Assembly: GCA_023653785.1 (NCBI GenBank)
Contig: JAMKCH010010191.1
Coordinates: forward strand, 1 to 64,000
Direction: 5' to 3'
Origin: Ophioderma brevispina
Taxonomy: Eukaryota > Echinodermata > Ophiuroidea > Amphilepidida > Ophiodermatidae
DNA length: 64,000 nucleotides
The position numbers and the translations under genes are program-made. This document shows, piece by piece, positions 47,576 to 58,160 of the stretch. The notes beneath the pieces are model-generated. The model was given only the letters and a program-made list of their open reading frames with translations, was not told the DNA's origin and did no database searches. Numbering within the stretch: position 1 is the first letter of the stretch; each line of letters starts with the position of its first letter.

Positions 47576-47919
47576 ACAATAGAAAATGTTGTGCCCCCAG
47601 AGTGGTGTGCCCATGTTAATAACTGCTGAGCTACAGCACCATTGGTGCTCTTTGTTGCACTAAAATTGACAATTTAAAATTTATCTATCCTTGCAATGAA
47701 GTACCCAAACCAAGTGCTCACAATATTTGTACCTCACACACACATTTGATAGGTTTATCACAGCGGGAAAAATATGTCTTCCCGAATACTTGATCCTCGT
47801 ATCTAATCTACGACCGGAACCCAGTGTAATGTGGTCTTAATATTACAATTTTATCACATGGTGGCAATATCTTCAGTATTTGCTGCAATGAAACTTGAAA
47901 ACTAGGTGACCCAGGTGGC
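47576..47919. other. Unrecognised stretch
   Basis: Nothing found besides the run-off from the preceding array. Confidence 0.3.
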
Positions 47920-48083
47920 CAGGGGTGGCGCCAGGGGGTGGTGGGGCTTCCCTCCGAGAGTACCCCCCCCCCCCCCTCAAATTCAGGAAAAATAGGGAAT
48001 TTTAAATTTGGGTTTTTTTACCCATATGAGTTAATCATGTACTGTTTAGCCCCGCCTATGATTTGATCCTGGCACCACCCATG
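47920..48083. mobile_element. Probable hAT-like MITE, CAGGGGTGGCGCCAGG ends
   Basis: The left CAGGGGTGGCGCCAGG (47920-47935) matches the inverted right end (reverse strand CATGGGTGGTGCCAGG, 48068-48083) at 14 of 16 positions. The 164-bp interior has a C14 run. Length, CA...TG ends and style match the other hAT-like MITEs here. No 8-bp duplication could be read (CAGGTGGC versus CCCAGCAT). Confidence 0.6.
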
Positions 48084-48781
48084 CCCAGCATGTGTAAATG
48101 AGGCAGATTGCAGTAATGGTCATAAACAAATGGTGCCTTACATTTGTAAACAACTTTAACACCGTATATAGAGGTTTTAACTTTTTTTTAAGTGAAAGGC
48201 AAAAAAGTGTTTTTAAATCATTTAATAATTCATTACAGATGTGAATTTCTTAAAAAAAAACCCAAAACAAAACAGATTTGAATTTTTCAGAATTTAACTC
48301 TAGATTTGAAGTAAATTAAATTGCTCTGCTTTTAAGATTTTTACTGGAGCAATGTCATTCCCCCCCCCCCAGGGTTTGGAACTTGTTTAAATTAAAAAAA
48401 AAACAGGTTTTAATCAATTTAAAACCCTTTTTCTCTTTGTAATTGAACACATAGTTTTCTTGAAGAAGACCCATTTAGTAAACTGTTGAAAATCACATCA
48501 TAATGTAAATGTAATGTTTCAAATTCTAATCTATTTTATAGTCTGTAATTGGTACATCATGCACAGTTAAAATTAAACAGCAAAATTAGGCTCATATCTA
48601 TTTCTTAAAATTAAAGGCCCGCTTCAGCGATTCCTGAGGACGTCGCCCTCATCTTCTAACTAAATCTCTGAGTCGCCTTTAATATTGGTTGATAAATCAC
48701 CATTTTTGAAGCAGTTGATTTATAAAATGACACTGAGAGCTAGAGACCAAAGGAAGGGACTACATTGCTAATTGCACTACT
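48084..48781. other. AT-rich stretch, nothing recognised
   Basis: No feature apart from a C10 run near 48361. Confidence 0.3.
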
Positions 48782-48785
48782 TTAA

Positions 48786-49366
48786 AGGGATAAGCAGTGA
48801 TATTGCAAGAGAATAAATAAAATGTGGAAGTGCATTATTTTAGCTTATACATCAAAGATAAGTATGTACAACCCCATATAATTACTTTAAAAAACACCAA
48901 ATAGTGAAAAAAAAAGTATTTGAGGACATATGTCATACCATCTCCCACAAATGGACATACATTGATGAGTCTCAAAATCTGCACTAAACAGCTGATTGTG
49001 GTTTACACCAGTACAGAATAAACAAAGATCAATAATTTTGGTGTTTGAGGTCAAACTGTGCAGGTCATGCATGGTGCACAATATTATGCTTATAAGTCTT
49101 GGATATTCACAGGGAAAGGCTTTTTTGATATCAAGTCGGAATTTTGATACGCACATATAGAAATTACAGAATCAAGTAAAAAGTACACACATATAAAAAT
49201 TACAGAATCAGATAAAAAGTACTGCCTTGTCTTTAATACACTGATTACAAGCCAACCACTTGCAGGTTATGTTTGCATATCCATGCCAGTAACAAAAATA
49301 CCAAAATACACATTTTGATGATTTTTCGATGTTTCAGATCAGATTAGCAAATCGCTGCTTACCCCT
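48786..49366. mobile_element. Non-autonomous TIR transposon with TTAA target site
   Basis: The left end AGGGATAAGCAGTGATATTG (48786) and right end (reverse strand AGGGGTAAGCAGCGATTTGC, ending 49366) are inverted repeats about 20 bp long with two substitutions and one indel. Both are immediately flanked by TTAA (48782-48785 and 49367-49370). TTAA duplication is used by piggyBac and Kolobok superfamilies. The end sequence alone does not tell me which. The 581-bp interior has only one short minus frame (48887-49156) with no transposase motif, so the element is non-autonomous. Confidence 0.8.
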
Positions 49367-49544
49367 TTAACTACATCTAAAGCACCAAAAGTAATTGTGA
49401 AAAACTTAACAAAAATCACTTGTATCATGAATGCTGCTTTTGTATGATAACAAAAGGTTTACATTTATGTACTTGTACACTTTCCCTAGTAATAATAGTG
49501 CAGACAGGCAGACCAATGTGGAGTGAAATTGAATAGCTGTGAAA

Positions 49545-50005
49545 AGAACCGAGGGCAAGCCCAGGCGGGGTACTCAACCAATGACCATATTAGTGACGTG
49601 CCACAAGCATCGGTCTCATTTTCAGACTTCTGTATATCCCTGACCCCTTTTTTCATGCCAATTTTGGTATAGCAATGGGTCGATTTTTGCAAAATGGTTC
49701 TCAATTTTGTTGGAGAATTAGTCAAATTTCTTAATCGGAGCCAAAATTTTCTAAACTTTTTTGGAAAATTAGTCCAATTTCTTTACTGATCTGAAGCCAA
49801 AATATTCAAAATTTGCTTACATGCCAAATTTTAGAAACTTGGCATTTGTTTAATTTGGTCAAAACTTTGCATCTCCTGGTATAGCTATGGGGTCCCCTTT
49901 TTGCAAAAATTGGTATAGATTGGGTCCTACTTCCAGCCTCTCGTAGGCACGTCCTACCCAAACCAAACTTTGGTACCCCCCCCCCCCCCCCGGGGGCAAG
50001 CTTGG
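49545..50005 (+). repeat. GC-flanked segment with 'ttggtatag…gcaaaa' minisatellite
   Basis: It begins with 'gggcaagcccaggcggggta' and ends with 'ggtacc', a C/G run and 'gggggcaagcttggg'. Between them 'ggtatagcaatgggtcgatt' and 'ggtatagctatggggtcccc' recur, and 'gga(g/a)aattagtc(c)aatttc' is duplicated (49709 and 49765). The layout of GC-rich ends with an inner short-period repeat recalls 60431-60905. The frame 49859-50080 minus is repeat-derived. Confidence 0.55.
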
Positions 50006-50974
50006 GAAACCCCCATTTTTTATGGATAAAAGCTTAGCCAGCTCAGCTGTTGCCATGTGTGAGAGATTTTGGTTGCACAAATATGCTCACAACAGTTATT
50101 CCCAGCCATGTTGTTATGCATGATAGAATATTCTGCTTTTGGACAGTATGCTCCCTGGCCTCCCCTCCCCTTCTATCCTTCAATGTTTAAATGATTAAAA
50201 GGTGTTCCACTTTTGAAAATTAACAAGTAAATGTTTATTTAATCAGTGATTTAAAGAAATCATGATTTTTAATTTTTGTATTATTATTGATTTGCTAAAT
50301 GAGAATATCACAGAAATCATTAAAAAATCGGATTTTGCATAAACAGAATTAAATGTAGGTTGGAATATTTGGGTGAAATTATCTTGTTACAAGTTTTGTC
50401 AGAGATAATTGATTGCTAATATTATGCGTATGCAGTAATATGCTGAAATGTATGGTATGTCACCCCACCCCCGCTTTCAGAATTTCGAACCGATGTAAAA
50501 CAGCCTCTTGGTGTCCCACAGGTGGGAGTAACTACGCAAGAAGGGGTGGCGATTAGGGGCGAGGTAGGCTTAAGGAGGAGTTTACCTAACACATTAATTG
50601 ATTTGACATTATGGCTTTGGCAGAGGAAATCTACACTTACACACTATGCCATTTAGTATTTTGGTGGTTGCTAATCCACCTTCCAAAACTTCTTTTAAAA
50701 CTATATCTTTTTACAGACCACCCCTCATTAAGGTGAGCACACCCTGCATTCCTGAATGGGATTTTTTTTTTATATCAAGCCAATTAGGATGAAAATTTTG
50801 AATCTTGGTAGTTTTTTTACAATTGTCTCTCCATAAATGATGAACTGAAGGTTTGATGCATTGCAAATCTTGCCGGCGTCCCCGTGTACAAACTATAGAT
50901 GGCAATTATGCACCAGGAGGACGGTTTTCATCTGAATGGTCTCATATTCCCTACAGTCTCAAATACCTACGCTT
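50006..50974. other. Unrecognised stretch
   Basis: No coding or repeat signal was recognised. The 64-codon minus frame 50711-50905 is unremarkable. The upstream LINE sequence could begin in the last part, but I cannot read it. Confidence 0.3.
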
Positions 50975-51990
50975 AACCGAAGGTGTGCGCCAGTGATGTC
51001 TTCTCTCACCATACCTCTTTCATTCATCTAGAAAACTCTTAGCCTGAAGCCTTTTGAAAGGATGCAAAACAAAAGCTGTGTATTAACATTGATGGCTACA
51101 AATTGGAGGGCCTCCATCTTACCAATTACCTTGCTCTCATTGCAGATTCAAAGGAGCAGTGGCGTAACCAGACATTTCCAAATTGGGGTTGGGGGGTGGG
51201 GGCCTTCTCCATAGACAATGTACAAATGGTCAGTTTATTTGGGGGGGGGGGCTGGCAGGGGGGCAAGGGTTCTGAACAGGGGATGCAAGCCCCCCCCGGT
51301 TACGCCACTGCAGAGGAGGATCTCCAAACCCTTACTTGAAGGAGTAGGCCTACATAATGTCAGCAAGAAATATGGGATGGAGATCAGCATATCAAAAACA
51401 AAAGCTATGGTATTCTCTCATGCAGATCTATACTACAAGTAAATATCAAATTGGATGGCACATCCCTTGGCAGATAGAAGAGCGATTTCAAGTACCTAGG
51501 AGTGACATTTACACAATCAAACGACGATACAGCGAAAAATTAAAAGTAGATAGTTGTTGGTTATCAACAGCCCTAGGGAAACTACAGACGGACATCAAAT
51601 AACTACCAACTTCGCCTGTCACTGGTCTTGTACATCCAGGTCAGGATACTCTGAAATCGTGACCATCAAAAAATGAGCTAAAGAATATTGGTAGCCTTCC
51701 AAGATGCGTTGCTATAGAAATCTGAAAAAAAACCCTCAGTGGAAGGATAAGATCCGAAATGGAGAAGTCCTTTGAAGAATGTCCTCTTGCAAATTCCAGA
51801 CCAAAAGCTAGCCGAAACAGGATCATGGCCTGGCCACTGAATAATAACTGGACCTGGTGTGAACCATGTATTGTGGAATGAATAAAGTGCGCCTTTCCAA
51901 ACGCATACTCATGGGAAACTGAATTACAAAGTTACAAAACCAGGGCACCAGGACAAGGATAAGATGGAAAGAGATGACACATAGTCATAG
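50975..51990 (+). pseudogene. LINE reverse transcriptase remnant
   Basis: EGVRQ-stop-CLLSPYLF (50979-51020) is the reverse transcriptase block usually written GVRQG.LSP.LF, with the Gly codon now TGA. Next come INIDGYKLEGLHLTN and LALIADSKE (about 51090-51156), the palm block that normally holds the catalytic (F/Y)ADD; that motif is lost here. After the MITE at 51157-51310 the frame resumes as EDLQTL…KKYGMEISISKTKAM (about 51316-51410), the usual next block. Downstream are decayed pieces of the C-terminal region (FKYLGVTFTQ-like at about 51487, then a TIKK…RCYRNLKKTLSGRI-like stretch at about 51660-51750). Many stops and frameshifts show it is inactive. Clade is unresolved, RTE/CR1-like from the region after the palm. 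Confidence 0.85.
51157..51310. mobile_element. hAT-like MITE nested in the LINE reverse transcriptase, 8-bp TSD
   Basis: The 154-bp insert starts CAGTGGCGTAACCAG and ends with the inverted CGGTTACGCCACTG (reverse strand CAGTGGCGTAACCG). Flanks CAAAGGAG (51149-51156) and CAGAGGAG (51311-51318) are an 8-bp duplication with one mismatch, as expected for hAT. CAGTGGCGTAAC is a terminus I associate with animal hAT elements. Excising it and one duplication rejoins the reverse transcriptase reading …ADSKE|DLQT…, which fixes its limits. The interior is G-rich with two long G runs and no coding. Confidence 0.93.
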
Positions 51991-54600
51991 TGAGAGCACC
52001 TTCTCTTAAAGGGCACATACGATGCTCTAGATCGAATGGGACACGGTTTCAGAGTAGACGCGAATTTGTGTAAATCAAATATACTTTAAACGCAATTATT
52101 ATCACAGAACGATTATTTAAGGAATATAAATTTTCTGATATGCTGGTACAGAAGAAAATCTTCATTTTTTATTTCTGAATTGTTTAGCGCTTAATATCTG
52201 TACTAGTCCGTATTTTTTTAACTTCGTAAAGATTCGGCACTGACACTTAGAATACGAGAACAGAAATCATGACCTTTGCAGGCAAGAATAGCGTTACAAG
52301 GTTTCTAGTTCAAAGATTGGACAGATTATGGCAAATTGACAAGACTCACCATATTTGAAAAACCCTTTAAGAAATTCTCGTAGCTTGTTAATTTTACTTG
52401 ATCTAGTCAAGGCATTCATTTTGTAAATCATTACAAATCAGATCAGGACTTACAACGATTGATAAGAGTACCTCTTATACCTTTTGATTATCGCTTCTGG
52501 CCGTGCTTTTGTCACTCAATTTCTAAATGGTAAATGAAATGACGACTTAGGGGTTTTAGTTTCTTTTTTATTAAATTCGTCATGTCCATCAAAATGACAA
52601 ATTCTGAATGCATTATTTGTTATTTTATTAATTTGTAAGAACTAGAAATAGAAATTACAAATTAACGACGATTTCGCCAGGCATTCATTTGTCAATTGCA
52701 TTTTTTTAAAATAAAACTTTATCAGTTATGAAAATATGTGAGGATAAAAATTATTTGAAAAAAGCTTTATAGTTGTAATTGAACATTATGAAAATTTTAG
52801 CTGTTTGTCCAAATAGGACCCTTTTCTGACAAATTAGTGGTCATTTCAGTATAAGTTACCACATATTAAAGGTTTATGGGTCAGCTTATGCAGTACAAAA
52901 GAAAAAAGCTTGGCAGTTTCTGATATTTAAAACCAATTATTCCACTTGTTAACATCGTGCCTTTATGAAAAAAAAAACCCATTTCCGTGTAAATTGAATA
53001 TTATGACCAATCAAAATTTTGGAAAAGAAGGTTCGTCCCCCTTTGAAAAAAAATAGCCAACCTAAAAAATCTGGTTACAGGCCTGGTTTCCACATCTCGA
53101 CCACAAAAAGTTTTGTTTTCTTCCTCAAATCCTCCACTCCCCTAGACCAATCGGAAATTAGTAGGCTTATATTTGTGCTTGATGGGTATGGCAACAAAAT
53201 GGTCCCTACCTGAGACTAAGGGTATACCATATTTTCACAATTAAAAATACTGATTCGCACAATGCACACCACACTGTCACACACACAACCGTGGGCGAAT
53301 ATCCAGTTTCGTGCTCACATATTGCCATGTTACAGAGCAAGCTCACTTTCACCATCCCAAAGTAGGGCCTAATAACGAAAAACAGATCTAAAGTTAAAAG
53401 TATACCAACCCAGTCGGGCATAATTCGGGTCAATGATGATGACTGTGATAAAAAGTTTCTGGCCATCTCTTTTATCCCCCGTTTTGGTGCTCATGAAGAA
53501 GCGCCGACATCTATAAGGCAAACAACAACACCACCAAAAAACAATGTAGCATCAGTATTAGTTCACACAACAACAAAAATAAATTCCATTGTCTCTTGGG
53601 ACTCAAATACCCTACTATAGCTCTATCAGTAAGGCTTATTTCTAATGGAAAATGTATACTATTACCTGATCAGACAATTTTCCAACTCCGAAATTGTTGG
53701 ATTTCGACAAGGAACATGCATGATGTAGAAAAACGAAACATGTCGTTGGGCTATCCCCGGAGTTAAGATAATATAAAACATGAAAAACTCGATATAAATA
53801 TTACTAAAAACGCCTCATATGACCTTAATGTCAGTCTGGTACCTCTAGAATTTTGCATATTTCTTCACTACTTGCAGACCTCCAATACTGCATTGAATAG
53901 AATGTTTACAATACTCGATATGAGCTGCGCATGATAGAGGCTTTTGGATTTACAACGAAATCCGGTTTCTTTGTGTCGCGGGTGGCGAGCGGTTATATTG
54001 CATGGTTCCTTTTACATACTAACTTCCTCCATTGAGGTAGGTCATAATTGTTTTGTTTTTCTTAATTTATATACGTATATTTCATGTGTTGGAAGAGTAG
54101 TTTTTGTCATTGCTGTCGCTTGTGAACTTGTAGAATATCCTCCATTACACGAATATTGCGAGGGTTAAATTGTTTAATGAAAACTTCCAAGTTTACTTAA
54201 ATTTTGACTTTTGTATATAGCGGCATTCATCAATTAAAGGGTTCAAAGTCCAAAAGGATAAAATGTACGAACTCTAGACTCTGATCCGAACTCATTGCGG
54301 CTCGAATGCCGGCCTTGGGCTTGAGAACTGAATATCTTTGGCAAAATTATCTTCCGAAGGAATTTTGACCAATTAATATGGCCTTGGGAAAACCGAAGTT
54401 GGGTTAATAAAATTGGATTGAGTGAGACCATATTTATGGTCGAGCTGTGAGTTGCAAAAAAATATATTTTAAAACTCATTAGCGAGAGGACAAATAAAAT
54501 ATTGGGAGAAAATTTCAAACTTTTATCGCTAAAATGTTTTGGATCCAATATTTTCCCACACGTGGATCCATACCAACATAATAATGGAACAAATTAGAGG
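51991..54600. other. AT-rich stretch, nothing recognised
   Basis: 'ggcattcattt' patches recur near 52421 and 52679 without a definable unit. Frames 53206-53466 minus, 53944-54168 plus and 54243-54548 minus lack family resemblance. TTAA-AGGG at about 52005 and CCC-TTTAA at about 52370 face each other but match over too few bases to call an element. Confidence 0.35.
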
Positions 54601-54602
54601 TT

Positions 54603-55350
54603 GTGAGATTTAAGCCCCAAAGTTTGCAAATTTTGAGTATGAAGCGAAAATGTGTTTACGGGGTCTGTGGGAGGAAACACTTAGGAGGAAAGGTGGCAGG
54701 AAACGGAAGCATGTATGCTCAAAAACAGGTGGGTCTATTTGCGGCTGGCATCGTCAGATATCGAACGGCTCTGGTTTTTGTTCGTACTCAAAATGCAATC
54801 TATGGTCTGAAATTACGCAATCACCCGAGCATGGAAAATGTAGTAGACAATATGGTTTGGAATCTCCTGTTTTTTTAATACACTTGCATCACAACATGCC
54901 TCAATGCGTAGAATATGTACATGTTTGCAACTCGGGTGCGGAAATGGGTGCTATTAAGCGCCTCATGCATGAGCTTGCATGTTTGGAAGTCATGTAAAGC
55001 TGTTTGTCGTATGTCATACGAGTCATTCGATGAGCACATTAATAAATTAACTGTACTCGGGCCTATTCCAACCGCACAAGCCATGCAGCGTGAAAACGTA
55101 TTTTATTCTGCCAGGCAGAAGAATTAATCCTGAATTGACCAAAAACCCTCATCATGGCTCAATGCAGTGGTACCACAGTCTTATTGGGTGTACAGCCCAT
55201 CCATTGTTTAACATTTCTCAGTTGTTTAAACTTGAACATGCTGTGGAGTTCAAGAGTCTCATTATTTCCATACTGGCCATGAATCAGGATATACCTACCC
55301 TACCTGACACCATAGTGATAGTGACCCCATTCCGTGCTTGCACTAAATGA
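54603..55350 (+). pseudogene. Broken open reading frame of unknown family, ends in the 55.1-kb repeat
   Basis: Three overlapping plus frames (54603-54878, 54650-54997 and 54915-55127, then 55090-55350) look like one protein broken by shifts. The last junction is clear: one extra G in GCCAGGCAG at about 55113 (copy A at 5830 has GCCAGCAG) separates …MQRENVFYSA from RRINPELTKNPHHG…; without it the frame runs on to the TGA at about 55350. Cysteines are frequent early (CVYGVC, HVCSK, GFCSYSKC), but spacing matches no zinc-binding family I know. The C-terminal part lies in the dispersed sequence shared with 5832-6612. It could be a retrocopy, a host gene with sequencing errors, or a transposon ORF. 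Confidence 0.4.
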
Positions 55351-55945
55351 GATAGTCCTAACCTAAAGGTAGCATGTAACAGTTTGTTCTGATTGGTTGG
55401 GGGTCAGATTGCAAAAATTTTGCTTGACAAATTAAAACTGTAGAATGGAACTTTTATAGCCACTATATCCTAACAATATCAAAATGTATAATATACATTG
55501 ATGGTAACAAGACATTACATTGTTGTACTGTATATTTTTAACATATCAGCATGGAACGATTTCATTAAGCAGGACTAATATTTAGTGTTGGTAAAACAGC
55601 AAAACCTTTTGTACAGCAAATGTATGAAACTATTACTACACAATAGTGTTTAGGCCTGGAAATGGAGAAAGGTTCCCTTTAAAAGGGGAGTATGGTAACT
55701 GCAGCTTGGTGTTCCATGCATTGCGATTTCTACTTCAAAATAATACCGGATGTATCAGAAAAAAAAAGTAACATGAAAATGAATGTCTTTTGTTTCACCA
55801 AGAATAGGTTGGATCATCATGATTGATGCCTGGTATAGTATTCATTACAATATAGTGTTACAAAAAACTCAATTGTTGTTTTCATTTACAAATTGTGCAC
55901 TAAAATTGCTAAAAAATCAAAAATTGTCCTTTTTAAGGACTGTAT
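55115..55945 (+). repeat. Copy B of the dispersed ~0.8-kb sequence (partner at 5.8 kb)
   Basis: Same order of blocks as 5832-6612, from 'cagaagaatt' to 'acaaattgtgcactaaaat' and 'ctttttaaggact'. Here the first ~235 bp are open in one frame (ending in TGA near 55350). The remainder has no open frame and would be 3' UTR if the ORF is real. Similarity stops near 55945. Confidence 0.75.
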
Positions 55946-56570
55946 TGTTTCACTAACTATTTTTTTCAGTCAATTAAAACAAATGGTTACCAAACAAGGA
56001 CAGAAAATAAATTGTAGGCCTTATGCTTCTATTATTATCGGATTGGCAAAACTTTCACTCAAACTGATGGAACTGTCAGCTCAAATTTTCAGGGGGTGTA
56101 TGTGTGCGCTGAAATTTGCCCTGGTTTTGCCCTAGGCCCTATAGAGGAAACACACTCGTAAAATATAGGTCGCAATTGACAGATCAAGTAGCTTCAGGTG
56201 AACTGAGGTGAGTGTTAGGGTGCACGTGTGTGGACGAAAAAAACGACGAGAAGCGGGACCGGACGGCAAGCAGAAGACGGACGGACGGATCTCGGATAGA
56301 GCAGGCCGTCGTATAACTAAACTCGTCGGAGGGGACAATGGACACGGAACTTGATTGCAATTGTATACCAGCCTCCTTCAGGGGGAGGAGACTGCTGTAA
56401 GAAGTATTGGCCCTATCGTCACTCCTGCCTTCGAAAATCAATGAGTTGTAGTACCGTGACTGAGGACGATTTTTTGTGTGGGTCTGCCCCCAATAATGTG
56501 GTGCTATTGGTTTTGTTTTTGTTTTGTGGAGTGCTACGTGTGGGTGTTTTTTTTTTTAGAAAAGTGTTCT
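55946..56570. other. Unrecognised stretch, moderately CpG-rich
   Basis: CpG is retained at about 56210-56430 ('gacgaaaaaaacgacgagaa', 'ggacggacggatctcgg'). The minus frames 56132-56338 and 56184-56441 cross it without family resemblance. No splice or promoter signal that I trust. Confidence 0.3.
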
Positions 56571-56574
56571 CAGG

Positions 56575-57420
56575 CCATCGCCATGGGGGATGGGTGGGGG
56601 TGAAAAAAACACCCCCGCGATCCTCAAAAAAGAAGAGAAGAAAGAAATAAGAAAGGAAAAAAGAGAGAAAGAGAATGGAGAGAGAGAGAAAAAGAAAGAG
56701 AAGAGAAAAGAAAGAAAGAAAAGAAGGGGAAGAAATAAAAACCGAGAAAGGCATCAGCAAGGAAAGATTGAACTCCCAGATAACGCCAAAATCCAAATAT
56801 CAAAATATTAAAAAATTGATGTCCCTCCAAGCACCCTAGTTTGTTTCAATTTAGCTATACGGTAATCAAGAATGCTAAGTGCTTACAGTACTTGTGATCA
56901 AAAAAATGGGTAAAAATAAATTTAAGAACCACGAGGCATGGCAGTGGCATGGGGCAAAACAAGAGGGTGCCATTGCATGGGCCATTCCCCCTAGTTTGGT
57001 CTCCCAGGTGTTAGTTGAATTTTCAGTACGGGGAGCTGAAGTGGTCAAGGACAAAATTGGTCGTTCATAGCCCCAGCACCATAAAATTACAGGCCTACAG
57101 GTCGAATTACTATACTTTACCCTTCAAAAATTTACCCTCTTAATAACTAAATCCAAAAAAACTAAAATCCCAGGCAGATGCTGTACTCCTGCACCCAAAC
57201 GTTAGGGACATTGGCGCTCGCTATATTCCCCGGGGGTATAACCGGATTCTACTGGTTACGGGTCTTAAGTGAGCAAAAAGTTAGAAACAGTCTTTTCTTT
57301 GGAAATTGATTTTTTTACTCCATAAAAAAAAGTGCAATTCTTACAGGGTTCTTGAATTGCTCAAATCCAGAGCTCCCGGGGCCGGCTTGCTCCCCAACAA
57401 CAGGCCCCCCCCGTTTCGAC
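56575..57420 (+). repeat. ~855-bp duplication with polypurine tract, copy 1
   Basis: 'cacccccgcgatcctcaaaaaagaag', a GA/GAAA polypurine run (56620-56735), 'gattgaactcccaga', 'aatccaaatat', 'cagtacttgtga', 'gggtaaaaata', 'aattttcagt', 'acttttacccttcaaaaa', 'ttaataacta', 'gcgctcgctat' and 'cttttcttt' reappear in order from 57421. The open frames on either strand (56419-56796 and others) are artefacts of the purine bias. Confidence 0.85.
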
Positions 57421-58160
57421 TTGGGGGGGGGGGGGGGGTGGGGGGGTGGAACACCCCCACCCCCCAAGCGATCCTTCAAAAAGAAGAAAGACAAAAGGAT
57501 GGGTAAAAAGAGGTTGAGTACAAAGAGAAGAAGGAGAGAGGAAAGAGAAGAAGGAAGGAGAGAGAAAGAGAAGAGAAAGAAAGAGAAAGAAAGGGAAGGA
57601 AGAAACAAAAGAACCGCACCAGAACGCATAAGATTGAACTCCAGACTAACATAAATCCCAAAATATCCAAATATGAAAATGCTTGCCCTCAAACGGGTAT
57701 CATGATTGTTAAATTGCCAACAGTACTTGTGAGCAAATGGGTAAAAATAATTTGGCCACGTGGCAAGGGCAAACGCGAGGGGAGCCATGGGTCCCTCCCC
57801 CTATAATTTGGTCTAGCCGTGTTAGGGGAATTTTCAGTCGAGAGCGAAGTGGTGCAAGAAACAAATGGATAGGGATCGTTCCCTAACTCCCAGCTCACGC
57901 ATAAATCTTAAAGGTTCTCTTCTGGCCGTTCGGTTGGGTTAAGTGCCCATTCTTCATGGAATTAATTACCATACTTTTACCCTTCAAAAATAATCCTTCT
58001 TAATAGTTAAAATCCAATAGCTTTCGGGGGCTCCGCCCCCGACTCCTGCAGCAAAACCACATCCGTTAAAACATTGGGGACGCTCGCTATAATGTAGTTT
58101 GCCTCAGCATACAAGCTTATCCTGCCCGTCTCAGTTAGCAAATTAGAAACCTTGTCTTTC
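57421..58160 (+). repeat. ~855-bp duplication with polypurine tract, copy 2
   Basis: Second copy, beginning with a G18-like run and 'caccccccaagcgatccttc', then polypurine at 57478-57605. It grades into the GGGGGCTCCGCCCCC array. The 157-codon minus frame 57315-57788 is polypyrimidine translated and is not a gene. Confidence 0.8.

Noticed and set aside
49859..50080. Glycine-rich minus-strand frame
   Set aside because: Driven by a C/G homopolymer and the 'ggtatag' repeat.
52002..52375. TTAA-AGGG…CCC-TTTAA as another TTAA-type element
   Set aside because: Only four to five bases of the ends match beyond TTAA, which is expected by chance in AT-rich DNA.
57315..57788. 157-codon minus-strand open frame
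   Set aside because: It is a polypyrimidine tract plus G/C runs; the protein is Ser/Leu/Phe low complexity and lies within a tandem duplication.
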